From HKCCE3408 sp039183205 (lineage in GTDB: Bacteria > Pseudomonadota > Alphaproteobacteria > Rhodobacterales > Rhodobacteraceae), in NCBI GenBank assembly GCA_039183205.1, contig JBCDBR010000004.1, forward strand, positions 62,001 through 126,000: a DNA stretch of 64,000 nt. Reading direction: 5' to 3'. The translations under genes and the position numbers were made by a program. Position 1 is the stretch's first letter. Each line of letters begins with the position of its first letter. A model generated the notes under the pieces. That model saw only the letters and a program-made list of their open reading frames with translations, searched no databases and was not told where the DNA came from. This document shows, piece by piece, positions 42,875-50,517 of the stretch.

Positions 42875-43693
42875 ATGTTAGATGCGCGCAGCGACATGCC
42901 GCGGCTGCAACGGATGCAGGGCCGTGCGACGGTGCGGCTCGCCCGAGGGCGGCTGATCGATCTGGCCCAGCAGGGGGCTGCCAAGGCGATGCTGCCGCGT
43001 ATTCACACGCCGGGCGTGCAGCCCGTGCCGGAGGTGGTCTTTTTGAACACTGCCGGCGGCGTGACCGGTGGCGACCATCTGGAGACAACGCTCGGTATTG
43101 AGGACGGACACCTGGTGGGCACGACCCAGACCGCAGAGCGCGCCTATCGCGCGCGGGATGGCGTGGCGAATGTCTCTGTCCACTTGCAGGCCGGTGCCGG
43201 TGCAACCCTGGCTTGGTTGCCGCAAGAAACCATTCTCTATGACGGCGCCGCGCTGCATCGACAGACCACAGCCGAGCTTTCAGCTGGGGCGGAATTGATC
43301 CTTGCCGATAGCTTCGTTTTGGGCCGGATTGCGATGGGTGAGCAGGTGCGGCGTCTCACGTTGCGCGATCGTCGCGATATTCTGGTCGATGGCCGCCCGG
43401 TCGTTATCGACCCTTTGATGCTGCATTCAGCCGATCTGACGCGGCCGGGCGCTGCGGGGCTGGGCGAGGCGCGGGCGCTTGCAACCGTGCATCTGATTGC
43501 ACCTACGGCGGGCGACCGGCTTGACCGCCTACGCGCCATCTTGCCAAGCGATGGCTCAGCGGCGGCGTCGGCCTGGGATGGCCGGCTGTCGATGCGCGTA
43601 ATGCATCGCGACCCGGCTGTTTTGCGTGCCACGCTCGCGCGCGCTCTGATAGGCCTGACAGGCCGGCCCTTGCCCCGGGTCTGGCCGCAATGA
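42875..43693 (+). CDS. ureD: Urease accessory protein UreD
   Basis: 272 residues. Family blocks are VVFLNTAGGVTGGDHLETTL, LAWLPQETILYDGAALHRQT and ADSFVLGRIAMGE. UreD binds apo-urease and with UreF and UreG forms the nickel-loading complex. First gene of the cluster, 10 bp before ureA; divergent from pyrC across 134 bp, which must hold the promoter. Confidence 0.93.
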   Translation: MLDARSDMPRLQRMQGRATVRLARGRLIDLAQQGAAKAMLPRIHTPGVQPVPEVVFLNTAGGVTGGDHLETTLGIEDGHLVGTTQTAERAYRARDGVANVSVHLQAGAGATLAWLPQETILYDGAALHRQTTAELSAGAELILADSFVLGRIAMGEQVRRLTLRDRRDILVDGRPVVIDPLMLHSADLTRPGAAGLGEARALATVHLIAPTAGDRLDRLRAILPSDGSAAASAWDGRLSMRVMHRDPAVLRATLARALIGLTGRPLPRVWPQ

Positions 43694-43703
43694 CGGAGAC
43701 GAT

Positions 43704-44006
43704 ATGAACCTCACCCCCCGCGAGAAGGATAAGCTGCTGGTGTCGATGGCGGCCATTGTCGCGCGCAATCGGTTGTTGCGCGGCGTCAAGCTGAACCACC
43801 CCGAAGCCATTGCTTTGATTACAGATTTTGTTGTCGAAGGCGCCCGGGATGGGCGGTCGGTCGCGGAGCTGATGACCGCAGGCGCAGAGGTGGTTCAGGC
43901 CGATCAATGCATGCCGGGCGTTCCTGAGATGATCCATGACGTCCAAGTTGAGGCGACCTTTCCCGATGGCACGAAGCTTGTCACCGTGCACCACCCGATC
44001 CGATAG
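43704..44006 (+). CDS. ureA: Urease gamma subunit
   Basis: 100 residues. MNLTPREKDKLLVSMAAIV, KLNHPEAIALITDFVVEGAR and QCMPGVPEMIHDVQVEATFP follow the UreA family exactly. Structural subunit of cytoplasmic urease. 9 bp before ureB. Confidence 0.97.
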   Translation: MNLTPREKDKLLVSMAAIVARNRLLRGVKLNHPEAIALITDFVVEGARDGRSVAELMTAGAEVVQADQCMPGVPEMIHDVQVEATFPDGTKLVTVHHPIR

Positions 44007-44015
44007 GAGCAAGCC

Positions 44016-44321
44016 ATGATCCCCGGAGAGATACGGCCCGCCGAGGGGCTAATTACGCTAAATGCGGGTGCCGAGGCGGTAACGCTGAGGGTTGCCAATA
44101 CCGGCGATCGGCCCGTGCAGGTCGGCAGCCATTACCATTTTGCCGAGACCAATGCGGCGCTTGAATTCGACCGCGCCGCCGCGCGCGGGATGCGCCTTGA
44201 TATCGCGGCCGGAACTGCGGTCCGATTTGAGCCCGGCCAAAGCCGCGATGTCCAGCTTGTGCCTTTCGGCGGCAAGCGCGAGGTCTATGGGTTCAACCAG
44301 GCCGTGATGGGGAAGCTGTGA
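44016..44321 (+). CDS. ureB: Urease beta subunit
   Basis: 101 residues. MIPGEIRPAEGLITLNAG, DRPVQVGSHYHFAETNAALE and VPFGGKREVYGFNQAVMGKL are the UreB pattern. Unlike the tight ureD-A-B spacing, a 405-bp gap separates it from ureC. Confidence 0.97.
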   Translation: MIPGEIRPAEGLITLNAGAEAVTLRVANTGDRPVQVGSHYHFAETNAALEFDRAAARGMRLDIAAGTAVRFEPGQSRDVQLVPFGGKREVYGFNQAVMGKL

Positions 44322-44518
44322 TATCGTTGCGGCCAGCGCCCCGGCCCGTTGTTTCGGCGCGCTTTATGGTGCCGTGCCACCCCGACCGCTATGCTGTTTG
44401 GGGCCGTGCAAACGCAGCCGTAGGGGCGGAGGGGTGCCAGTGTCGCGCCATCGGCCCGCGAGATACCGGCGCTGTGCTGCCCGGATTTGCCACCCAGGCG
44501 AGGCGCTTGGATGGGATA

Positions 44519-44605
44519 TCACCACCAACCGCGGGATTGGCCGTACCAGGCGAGGATGATGAAAGTCGTCGGAATGGCATGGAGCCAGAATGCTGTGGTG
44601 CTCAT
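44519..44605 (-). CDS. 28-residue membrane micro-ORF inside the urease cluster
   Basis: The frame reads MSTTAFWLHAIPTTFIILAW and then YGQSRGWW. It has a short hydrophobic segment flanked by Trp and ending in Trp-Trp, typical of small single-pass membrane peptides. A ribosome site TTGAGG is 6 bases before the ATG. Codon choice is ordinary for the genome. It runs opposite to the urease genes and starts 61 bp from the palindrome. Function unknown; translation is inferred. Confidence 0.5.
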   Translation of the reverse strand: MSTTAFWLHAIPTTFIILAWYGQSRGWW

Positions 44606-44665
44606 AATCGGCCTCAAGAATTAACGGGTTTCGTCTCAATACCGGTTGAAACCTGCAAAATGGCT

Positions 44666-44685
44666 AACGCAGCGTACGCTGCGTT
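44666..44685. promoter_or_regulatory. Perfect 20-bp palindrome AACGCAGCGT/ACGCTGCGTT upstream of ureC
   Basis: Uninterrupted dyad symmetry over 20 bp, 41 bp before ureC and 61 bp from the divergent micro-ORF start. No T tract on either side. Position and perfection suggest an operator shared by two divergent promoters; an RNA hairpin is a weaker alternative since there is no loop. Confidence 0.6.
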
Positions 44686-44726
44686 CAGGCCGTGTTAACG
44701 TTCGATCCATCCAGAAGGCTTGTTCC

Positions 44727-46436
44727 ATGCCCACCCAAATCCCCCGTGCACAATATGCTGATATGTATGGTCCCACGACCGGGGACCGCGTGCGGCTTGC
44801 GGATACCGAACTGATCATTGAGGTTGAACGCGATCTCACCACCTATGGCGAAGAGGTCAAATTCGGCGGCGGCAAAGTCATCCGTGACGGGATGGGACAA
44901 TCGCAGGTCACACGCGCGGATGGGGCCGTCGATACCGTCATCACCAATGCGCTGATCGTCGATCACACCGGCATCTACAAGGCCGATATTGGCCTCAAAG
45001 ACGGGCGCATCCACAAGATCGGAAAGGCCGGGAATCCGGATACGCAACCGGCTGTGGATATCATTGTGGGGCCTGGGACAGAAGCGCTTGCCGGAGAGGG
45101 AAAAATCCTGACAGCAGGCGGGTTTGACGCCCATATCCACTTCATTTGTCCACAGCAGGTCGACGATGCCTTGCATTCCGGTGTCACCACGATGCTCGGC
45201 GGGGGTACCGGGCCGGCGCATGGGACGCTCGCCACGACCTGCACGCCGGGGCCCTGGCATATCAGGCGGATGCTTCAGGCCATTGACGCGGTTCCGGTCA
45301 ATATCGGGTTGTCGAGCAAGGGCAATGCCTCGCAGCCGGCGGCGTTAGAGGAAATGGTGCGCGCGGGCGCGTGTGCGATGAAACTGCATGAGGATTGGGG
45401 TACGACCCCCGGTGCGATCGATTGCTGCTTGACCGTGGCCGATCAGATGGACGTCCAAGTGATGATCCACACCGATACGCTCAACGAATCTGGCTTTGTC
45501 GAAAACACGCTATCGGCAATGAAGGGCCGAACGATCCACGCGTTTCACACCGAAGGGGCGGGCGGCGGTCATGCGCCGGACATCATGAAGGTGGTGGGTT
45601 ACGACCATATCCTGCCATCCTCGACCAACCCGACCATGCCCTATACGGTCAACACGCTCGAAGAGCATCTCGACATGCTCATGGTGTGCCACCATCTCGA
45701 CAAAGCCATCCCCGAAGATGTGGCCTTTGCCGAAAGCCGCATTCGCAAGGAGACCATCGCGGCCGAAGATATCCTGCACGATATGGGCGCGTTTTCGGTC
45801 ATGGCCTCCGACAGCCAGGCGATGGGCCGCGTGGGCGAGGTGATCATCCGAACCTGGCAGACGGCCGACAAGATGAAGAAACAGCGCGGCGCATTGGCCG
45901 ATGAGACCGGCGACAACGATAATTTCCGTGTCCGGCGCTACATCGCAAAATACACGATCAACCCGGCCATCGTGCATGGGATGAGCGCCGAGATCGGCTC
46001 GGTCGAAGAAGGTAAGCGGGCGGATCTATGCCTCTGGAATCCGGCCTTTTTCGGTGTGAAGCCCGAAATGGTGTTGATCGGAGGCTCCATTGCGATGGCG
46101 CAGATGGGCGATCCGAATGCGTCTATCCCGACCCCGCAGCCGGTGCATTCGCGGCCGATGTTCGGCGCGATGGGTCGCGCGCTGGAGCAGGCGTCCGTCA
46201 CCTTTGTGAGCCAAGCGGCTCAGTCAGAGGGGATCGGCGCGGCACTGGGGCTTCGCAAGGCGACGACCGCTGTCGAGAACACGCGAAACATAGGGAAATC
46301 TGATATGATTCTCAATGGTATGACACCCGAAGTTCATGTCGATCCAGAGACCTACGAAGTGCGCGCCGACGGAGAGCTTTTGACCTGCGAGCCGGCGGAC
46401 GAACTGCCCATGGCACAGCGGTATTTCCTGTTCTGA
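44727..46436 (+). CDS. ureC: Urease alpha (catalytic) subunit
   Basis: 569 residues from MPTQIPRAQYADMYGPTTGD; the frame upstream to 44646 is not conserved. Nickel ligands and carbamylated Lys are intact: His136 and His138 in FDAHIHFICPQQ, Lys219 in AMKLHEDWGTTPG, His in VMIHTDTLNE and HAFHTEGAGGGHAPD. The mobile flap with Cys is MLMVCHHLDKAIPED. It hydrolyses urea to ammonia and carbamate. Separated from ureB by an atypical gap and from ureE by an unknown gene. Confidence 0.98.
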   Translation: MPTQIPRAQYADMYGPTTGDRVRLADTELIIEVERDLTTYGEEVKFGGGKVIRDGMGQSQVTRADGAVDTVITNALIVDHTGIYKADIGLKDGRIHKIGKAGNPDTQPAVDIIVGPGTEALAGEGKILTAGGFDAHIHFICPQQVDDALHSGVTTMLGGGTGPAHGTLATTCTPGPWHIRRMLQAIDAVPVNIGLSSKGNASQPAALEEMVRAGACAMKLHEDWGTTPGAIDCCLTVADQMDVQVMIHTDTLNESGFVENTLSAMKGRTIHAFHTEGAGGGHAPDIMKVVGYDHILPSSTNPTMPYTVNTLEEHLDMLMVCHHLDKAIPEDVAFAESRIRKETIAAEDILHDMGAFSVMASDSQAMGRVGEVIIRTWQTADKMKKQRGALADETGDNDNFRVRRYIAKYTINPAIVHGMSAEIGSVEEGKRADLCLWNPAFFGVKPEMVLIGGSIAMAQMGDPNASIPTPQPVHSRPMFGAMGRALEQASVTFVSQAAQSEGIGAALGLRKATTAVENTRNIGKSDMILNGMTPEVHVDPETYEVRADGELLTCEPADELPMAQRYFLF

Positions 46437-46498
46437 CCCTTGCCTCAGCGCGGCCGCGCCGTCATGAATGGCCACAGAATGCCTGGAGGAGAGACATC

Positions 46499-47158
46499 AT
46501 GAGACATGCGCTAAGCCCGGTCATCTTTGGCCTTATGGTAACCGCGGCTGTCGCGGAATGCCCGACAACCTTGGCGGATGCGTCTCACGGGGTATTTGTC
46601 GATTTCGATGGCTATGTGGTGCGCTATGACCGCCGTGCAGATGGCGCGGTTGAAGAGCTGGAATTCGATAGCGCAGATGGAACCGGATACCGCTACATCA
46701 GCCAGCACGGCATCTTGGTGCTCGAATCGTGGGAAATGCAGTTCGGCGCCCTGATGGACGGCACGCATGAGATCATCACCTACGATGTGCCCTTGCCGGC
46801 GTCGATTTCGCCCAACATGACCTACGCGTCGACCACGACCGTGCAATACGGCTCTGACGCACCCTTTACTGAGCCGTTGCGCATCATGGCTGGGGCGCCG
46901 CAAACCCAGGTGATCGGCAATTGCACGATGAACGTGCTGGAGGTGCAGATGCATACGGGCGCACCTGGCGTCGAATATGTCAGCAATTTCATATATTTCA
47001 CCGCGCTTGGCTTTGGTGTGTTTGTCGGTGGCGGCGATTTGGGTGCCCCGCCGGATATGTACCCGGCCACGTATATCGGCACCGTGCCGCCAACCTATGG
47101 GGCCGATGGCGCACCTGCTTCGGTGGCTCCGGCCGCGCCCGCCCAGGCCACGAAATGA
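46499..47158 (+). CDS. Exported protein of unknown function inserted between ureC and ureE
   Basis: 219 residues. Signal peptide at residues 1-~20 (MRHALSPVIFGLMVTAAVAE), with the mature protein starting near Cys. The mature part is beta-rich (GVFVDFDGYVVRYDRRADGA, GILVLESWEMQFGALMDG) with a second Cys in VIGNCTMNVLEVQMH and a Pro/Ala tail. A GGAGG site precedes it, and its stop overlaps the ureE start (ATGA), so it is translated as part of the urease operon. I do not recognise a family; no nickel-binding His cluster is seen. Confidence 0.85.
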   Translation: MRHALSPVIFGLMVTAAVAECPTTLADASHGVFVDFDGYVVRYDRRADGAVEELEFDSADGTGYRYISQHGILVLESWEMQFGALMDGTHEIITYDVPLPASISPNMTYASTTTVQYGSDAPFTEPLRIMAGAPQTQVIGNCTMNVLEVQMHTGAPGVEYVSNFIYFTALGFGVFVGGGDLGAPPDMYPATYIGTVPPTYGADGAPASVAPAAPAQATK

Positions 47159-47598
47159 CAGCAATGGCGCAGGCGGTTATGCGCAAGGGAACGTGGCAAA
47201 GCCCGGCGATTGGCCAGCTCGTTTTGGATTACGAGGGCCGGTTCTTGCGGCGCAAGCGGGTCGCCTGCGCCGATGGGCGGTCTTTGATGATCGATCTGCC
47301 GGAAACGGTGTCGTTGAACCCGGGCGATGCGCTGATCACGGAGGATGGCCCGGTTGAAATTGTCGCTGCGCCCGAAGCTTTGTTGTGCGTGACGGGCAAT
47401 CTGGTGCGCTTGGCTTGGCATATCGGCAACCGCCATACTCCGTGCCAGGTTGCCGAGGATCATCTGCTGATCCGCGACGATCATGTCCTGGCCAACATGC
47501 TGACAGGATTGGGCGCAGAGATTGCGCATGTGACGGCCCCGTTTCAACCCGAAGGCGGCGCTTATGGGCACGGCCGCACGCATGGCCATGCCCACTGA
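47155..47598 (+). CDS. ureE: Urease accessory protein UreE
   Basis: 147 residues from MTAMAQAVMRKGT. The N-terminal and central domains are as in UreE (LRRKRVACADGRSLMIDLPE, LAWHIGNRHTPCQVAEDHLL with the metal-site His), and the tail GHGRTHGHAH is a short nickel-binding His-rich end. It delivers nickel to the UreDFG complex. Overlaps the unknown exported gene upstream and ureF downstream. Confidence 0.94.
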   Translation: MTAMAQAVMRKGTWQSPAIGQLVLDYEGRFLRRKRVACADGRSLMIDLPETVSLNPGDALITEDGPVEIVAAPEALLCVTGNLVRLAWHIGNRHTPCQVAEDHLLIRDDHVLANMLTGLGAEIAHVTAPFQPEGGAYGHGRTHGHAH

Positions 47599-48226
47599 CG
47601 GGCTTTTGACCGTCAGCCAATGGCTGTCGCCGGCCTTTCCGGTATCCGCCTACGCCTATTCCCAGGGCTTTGAGAATGCCGTGACCACGGGTGCTGTGGC
47701 CGATGCCGCCGATGCCGCGCATTGGATAGAGACCGTTTTGCGGGCCGGGGCCGGGCGCAACGATGCCATTTTGCTCTGCTTGGCCATAGGCGGCGCGGTG
47801 CCGGTGCCCGTATTGGCTGATACGGCGCGGGCGCTGGCGGGCTCGGCGGAACGCTGGCGCGAGACCCGCGATCAAGGCACCGCATTTTCCGAGACCGTGG
47901 CCGAGATGGGCATTGAGGCGCCATGCGCTGTCGCCTATCCCGTGGCGTTTGGGGTTGCCGCGCGCCACACCGGATTGGCGCCGGATGTTGTCGCGCAGCT
48001 CTTTTTGCAAGCACTCGTTAGCAATCTCGTCTCTGCGGCGGTCCGGTTGGTCCCGATCGGGCAGGTGGCGGGGCAAAAGATCATCGCCGGGCTGTCGCGC
48101 GCGGTTGCCGCAGTTGCGGCCGAGGCGGCCTTGCGCGGGCTCGATGATCTGGGCGGTGCGGCCTTGGGCGCTGAGCTTGCGGGGCTGGCCCATGAAACGC
48201 AGGAAGTCCGACTGTTCCGCAGTTGA
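47564..48226 (+). CDS. ureF: Urease accessory protein UreF
   Basis: 220 residues if started at 47564; Met codons at 47582 and 47588 are alternatives, and the conserved part begins at LLTVSQWLSPAFPVSAYAYS. QGFENAV and the all-helical remainder match UreF; LVSAAVRLVPIGQVAGQKII is the conserved late block. It acts as a fidelity checkpoint for UreG during nickel insertion. Overlaps ureE. Confidence 0.92.
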   Translation: MGTAARMAMPTDGLLTVSQWLSPAFPVSAYAYSQGFENAVTTGAVADAADAAHWIETVLRAGAGRNDAILLCLAIGGAVPVPVLADTARALAGSAERWRETRDQGTAFSETVAEMGIEAPCAVAYPVAFGVAARHTGLAPDVVAQLFLQALVSNLVSAAVRLVPIGQVAGQKIIAGLSRAVAAVAAEAALRGLDDLGGAALGAELAGLAHETQEVRLFRS

Positions 48227-48264
48227 CGTTCAATCGATAACGCATTGGAAAGGCCGAGATAGAT

Positions 48265-48876
48265 ATGGCAAGCGCGAATGGGCCGTTGCGTGTGGGGATC
48301 GGCGGACCGGTCGGGGCCGGGAAAACCACGTTGACGGAAAAACTCTGCCGCGCCATGGCGGCGGACTATTCCGTCGCAGTTATTACCAACGACATTTACA
48401 CTGCCGAGGATGCCGAATACTTGCTGCGCGTACAGGCTCTGCCGGCGGAGCGGATCCGCGGCGTGGAAACGGGCGGCTGTCCGCATACCGCAATCCGCGA
48501 AGATGCGAGCGTGAATTTGGCGGCGGTGGCGGCCTTTCGAGAAGAATTGCCCGATCTGGATATCGTTTTCATCGAATCCGGCGGCGATAACCTCGCAGCC
48601 ACGTTTTCACCGGAACTCGCCGATTTGACGCTCTATGTGATCGATACCGCGGCGGGACAGGATATTCCGCGCAAAAAGGGGCCTGGAGTGACCAAATCCG
48701 ATCTATTGGTGGTCAATAAGACCGATCTTGCGCCGTATGTCGGGGTCGATCCCGCGCTGCTGACCCGCGATACACAGGCCGCGCGCGGCGGTCGGCCCTT
48801 TGTTCTTGCCGCGCTGCGCCATGACAAAGGCGTCGCGGATGTCGTGAAATTTCTGAAGGATGCTGGCGGCTTATGA
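48265..48876 (+). CDS. ureG: Urease accessory GTPase UreG
   Basis: 203 residues. P-loop GIGGPVGAGKTTLTEKLC, metal motif VETGGCPHTAIREDASVN (the Cys-Pro-His nickel site), IFIESGGDNLAATFSPELAD and guanine-specificity LLVVNKTDLAPYVG. It hydrolyses GTP to drive nickel delivery. Last gene of the cluster; its stop overlaps the convergent gene by 6 bp. No nickel or urea transporter is present. Confidence 0.97.
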   Translation: MASANGPLRVGIGGPVGAGKTTLTEKLCRAMAADYSVAVITNDIYTAEDAEYLLRVQALPAERIRGVETGGCPHTAIREDASVNLAAVAAFREELPDLDIVFIESGGDNLAATFSPELADLTLYVIDTAAGQDIPRKKGPGVTKSDLLVVNKTDLAPYVGVDPALLTRDTQAARGGRPFVLAALRHDKGVADVVKFLKDAGGL

Positions 48877-49812
48877 TAACCCGCCAGCGAGGCTGCGCAA
48901 CATCCCGGCGGCCTGTTTGAAGCGGGGATCATCGCCAAGCTTTTGGCCATATTCAGCCGCCGCGCGCGCCAAACGGGGATGCCCGGTTTGATCGGCCTGG
49001 CTGATCAGTCGGCCAAGATAGGGCGGAAAACTTCGCCGTGCCGGCCGGGCCACACGGGCAAAGGCGGCCGGCGTGATCGGCCCTGTCCAGGCGCGTTCCA
49101 AAAGCGTCCAAAGCCCGCCGGAGGCCTCTAGCATGGCGCCGATCGACATGCCGCCAAAGCGCAGCTTGAGCCGGGTGGTATTGGCACCATCAAAAAGCGC
49201 CGCATGGGACGCCGACATCGGATCGGATGGATCATAGATGATCGTTGCCTGGGCGGCTGCTTCGACCATGTCCGGCGCATAGCCGTAACGGTCGGTGAAA
49301 TTGAGCCGCCACGCCCCGCGATAGCGCCGCTCAAACGGGGCGGCATCGCGGTCGAGCGTTGCCGCAGGGCTGATCGCGAGAACGCGGGCAGAGGGGGCGG
49401 CGACCGAGAAACTCAGCGCGCCATAGCCGCACATCGGCCCGATCCCCAGGAATAGAACCTGCTCGAATTGATCGAAAAAGCCGTCATCGACCAGCGCATC
49501 GACATAATCAAAAAGCGCCCCATCGCGGAACCACGATTGCCGCTTGGCCAGGATGCTAAGCAGTGACACTTGGTCTTCTTTGACAGCGTGAAACCCCATC
49601 GGCAATCCGCCCGCGCCGTGATTGATGACCCGATCGATGGCGTCGAAAGACACCAAAAGTGTATCACCTTCTTCCACGAAAAGTGCGGAATGCTGCGCCG
49701 AGATGCGCCGGAAATAGCCGTGCGTGCGGCCGATCTCGGCAAGGCGGTTTAATCGGGTGGCTTTGTCCAATCGGCTAATCTGCGCTGCGGTGTTTTTGTC
49801 GTGGTTTGTCAT
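48871..49812 (-). CDS. Conserved protein of unknown function (alpha/beta-hydrolase-like by eye)
   Basis: 313 residues without a signal peptide. The middle has a strand-turn-helix resembling a nucleophile elbow region (VLFLGIGPMCGYGALSFSVA) but with Met-Cys where hydrolases have Ser, and a sequence ARVLAISPAATLDRDAAPFE typical of a Roseobacter-group protein that I recall being labelled phosphoadenosine phosphosulfate reductase, without the reductase Cys motif. I treat it as unknown. C-terminal ~60 residues are helical and may be a repeat (RLISQADQTGHPRLARAAAE). Convergent with ureG. Confidence 0.8.
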   Translation of the reverse strand: MTNHDKNTAAQISRLDKATRLNRLAEIGRTHGYFRRISAQHSALFVEEGDTLLVSFDAIDRVINHGAGGLPMGFHAVKEDQVSLLSILAKRQSWFRDGALFDYVDALVDDGFFDQFEQVLFLGIGPMCGYGALSFSVAAPSARVLAISPAATLDRDAAPFERRYRGAWRLNFTDRYGYAPDMVEAAAQATIIYDPSDPMSASHAALFDGANTTRLKLRFGGMSIGAMLEASGGLWTLLERAWTGPITPAAFARVARPARRSFPPYLGRLISQADQTGHPRLARAAAEYGQKLGDDPRFKQAAGMLRSLAGGLS

Positions 49813-50003
49813 CTGCCCCCCAACCTTTGTAGCCGATAGCCGTAGCCTCTCTGATCCGGCCGGTGAAGCAAAAGAACGTGATTATCGGCAGTTTCTTGTG
49901 GATGCCAATGTGGGGGCGGTGTGGATAATTCGTCCGCGACGGATCTGTGTTGACAGGTGATCCGGCCCCGTTAGCGTGCCGGTTTCGACGAAGGGAGACC
50001 AGG

Positions 50004-50498
50004 ATGAACATGTTTGCAAGATGTCTAGGACGGAACGTATTGGCCGCGGCCTTAGCCCTTGGCGCGGGCGGGATCGCTGCGGCCTGTCCGAGCTACAACA
50101 ACCCCACCGTTTTCGGATCGGCCTCGATCCAGGCGAATTTCATACCTGATCCTTATCTGCGCAACGTGACGGCCGGGGGCACCACCGATCTGGCCAGTTG
50201 CACGCCCTTTCTAGGGCCGGGCTTTGTCGTGAACCGCCCCGATTTTCGGTTTCAGTATTCCGGCGTATCGCCAACCGGCCAGCTGACCATTGCGCTTGAG
50301 GCCCGATCAGATGTGGATACCATTTTGGTTGTCAACGCGCCCGACGGCACCTGGCATTATAACGATGATTTCCGGGGCACGAATTCCGCGATCACGTTCT
50401 TCAACCCGTTGCAGGGGCAATATGACGTGTGGACCGGCAGCTATTACCGGTCGTCGAATAACCCGGCACAGCTCGTGGTGACTGAATTGCCGTATTAG
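50004..50498 (+). CDS. Small exported protein of unknown function
   Basis: 164 residues from MNMFARCLGRNVLAAALALG; the signal peptide ends near IAAACPSYNN. The mature part resembles a jelly-roll beta-sandwich seen in PPC-type bacterial pre-peptidase domains (RSDVDTILVVNAPDGTWHYN, then DDFRGTNSAITFFNPLQGQY, DVWTGSY), a pattern also used in carbohydrate or calcium binding. No catalytic motif. GGGAGA precedes the start. The upstream spacer contains TTGACA (49950) and a DnaA box (49920). Confidence 0.78.
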   Translation: MNMFARCLGRNVLAAALALGAGGIAAACPSYNNPTVFGSASIQANFIPDPYLRNVTAGGTTDLASCTPFLGPGFVVNRPDFRFQYSGVSPTGQLTIALEARSDVDTILVVNAPDGTWHYNDDFRGTNSAITFFNPLQGQYDVWTGSYYRSSNNPAQLVVTELPY

Positions 50499-50517
50499 CC
50501 CAAGGGCGGGGCGGGCA

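Larger units (their letters stand above)
44322..44726. other. 405-bp gap inside the urease cluster between ureB and ureC
   Basis: This gap is unusual because ureB and ureC are normally adjacent. It contains a minus-strand 28-codon membrane micro-ORF (44519-44605) and a perfect 20-bp palindrome (44666-44685). A plus-strand frame 44318-44698 exists but has no protein-like composition. Confidence 0.6.

Noticed and set aside
44318..44698. 126-codon plus-strand frame between ureB and ureC
   Set aside because: Composition is not protein-like, no ribosome site beyond coupling to ureB, and it crosses the palindrome and micro-ORF.
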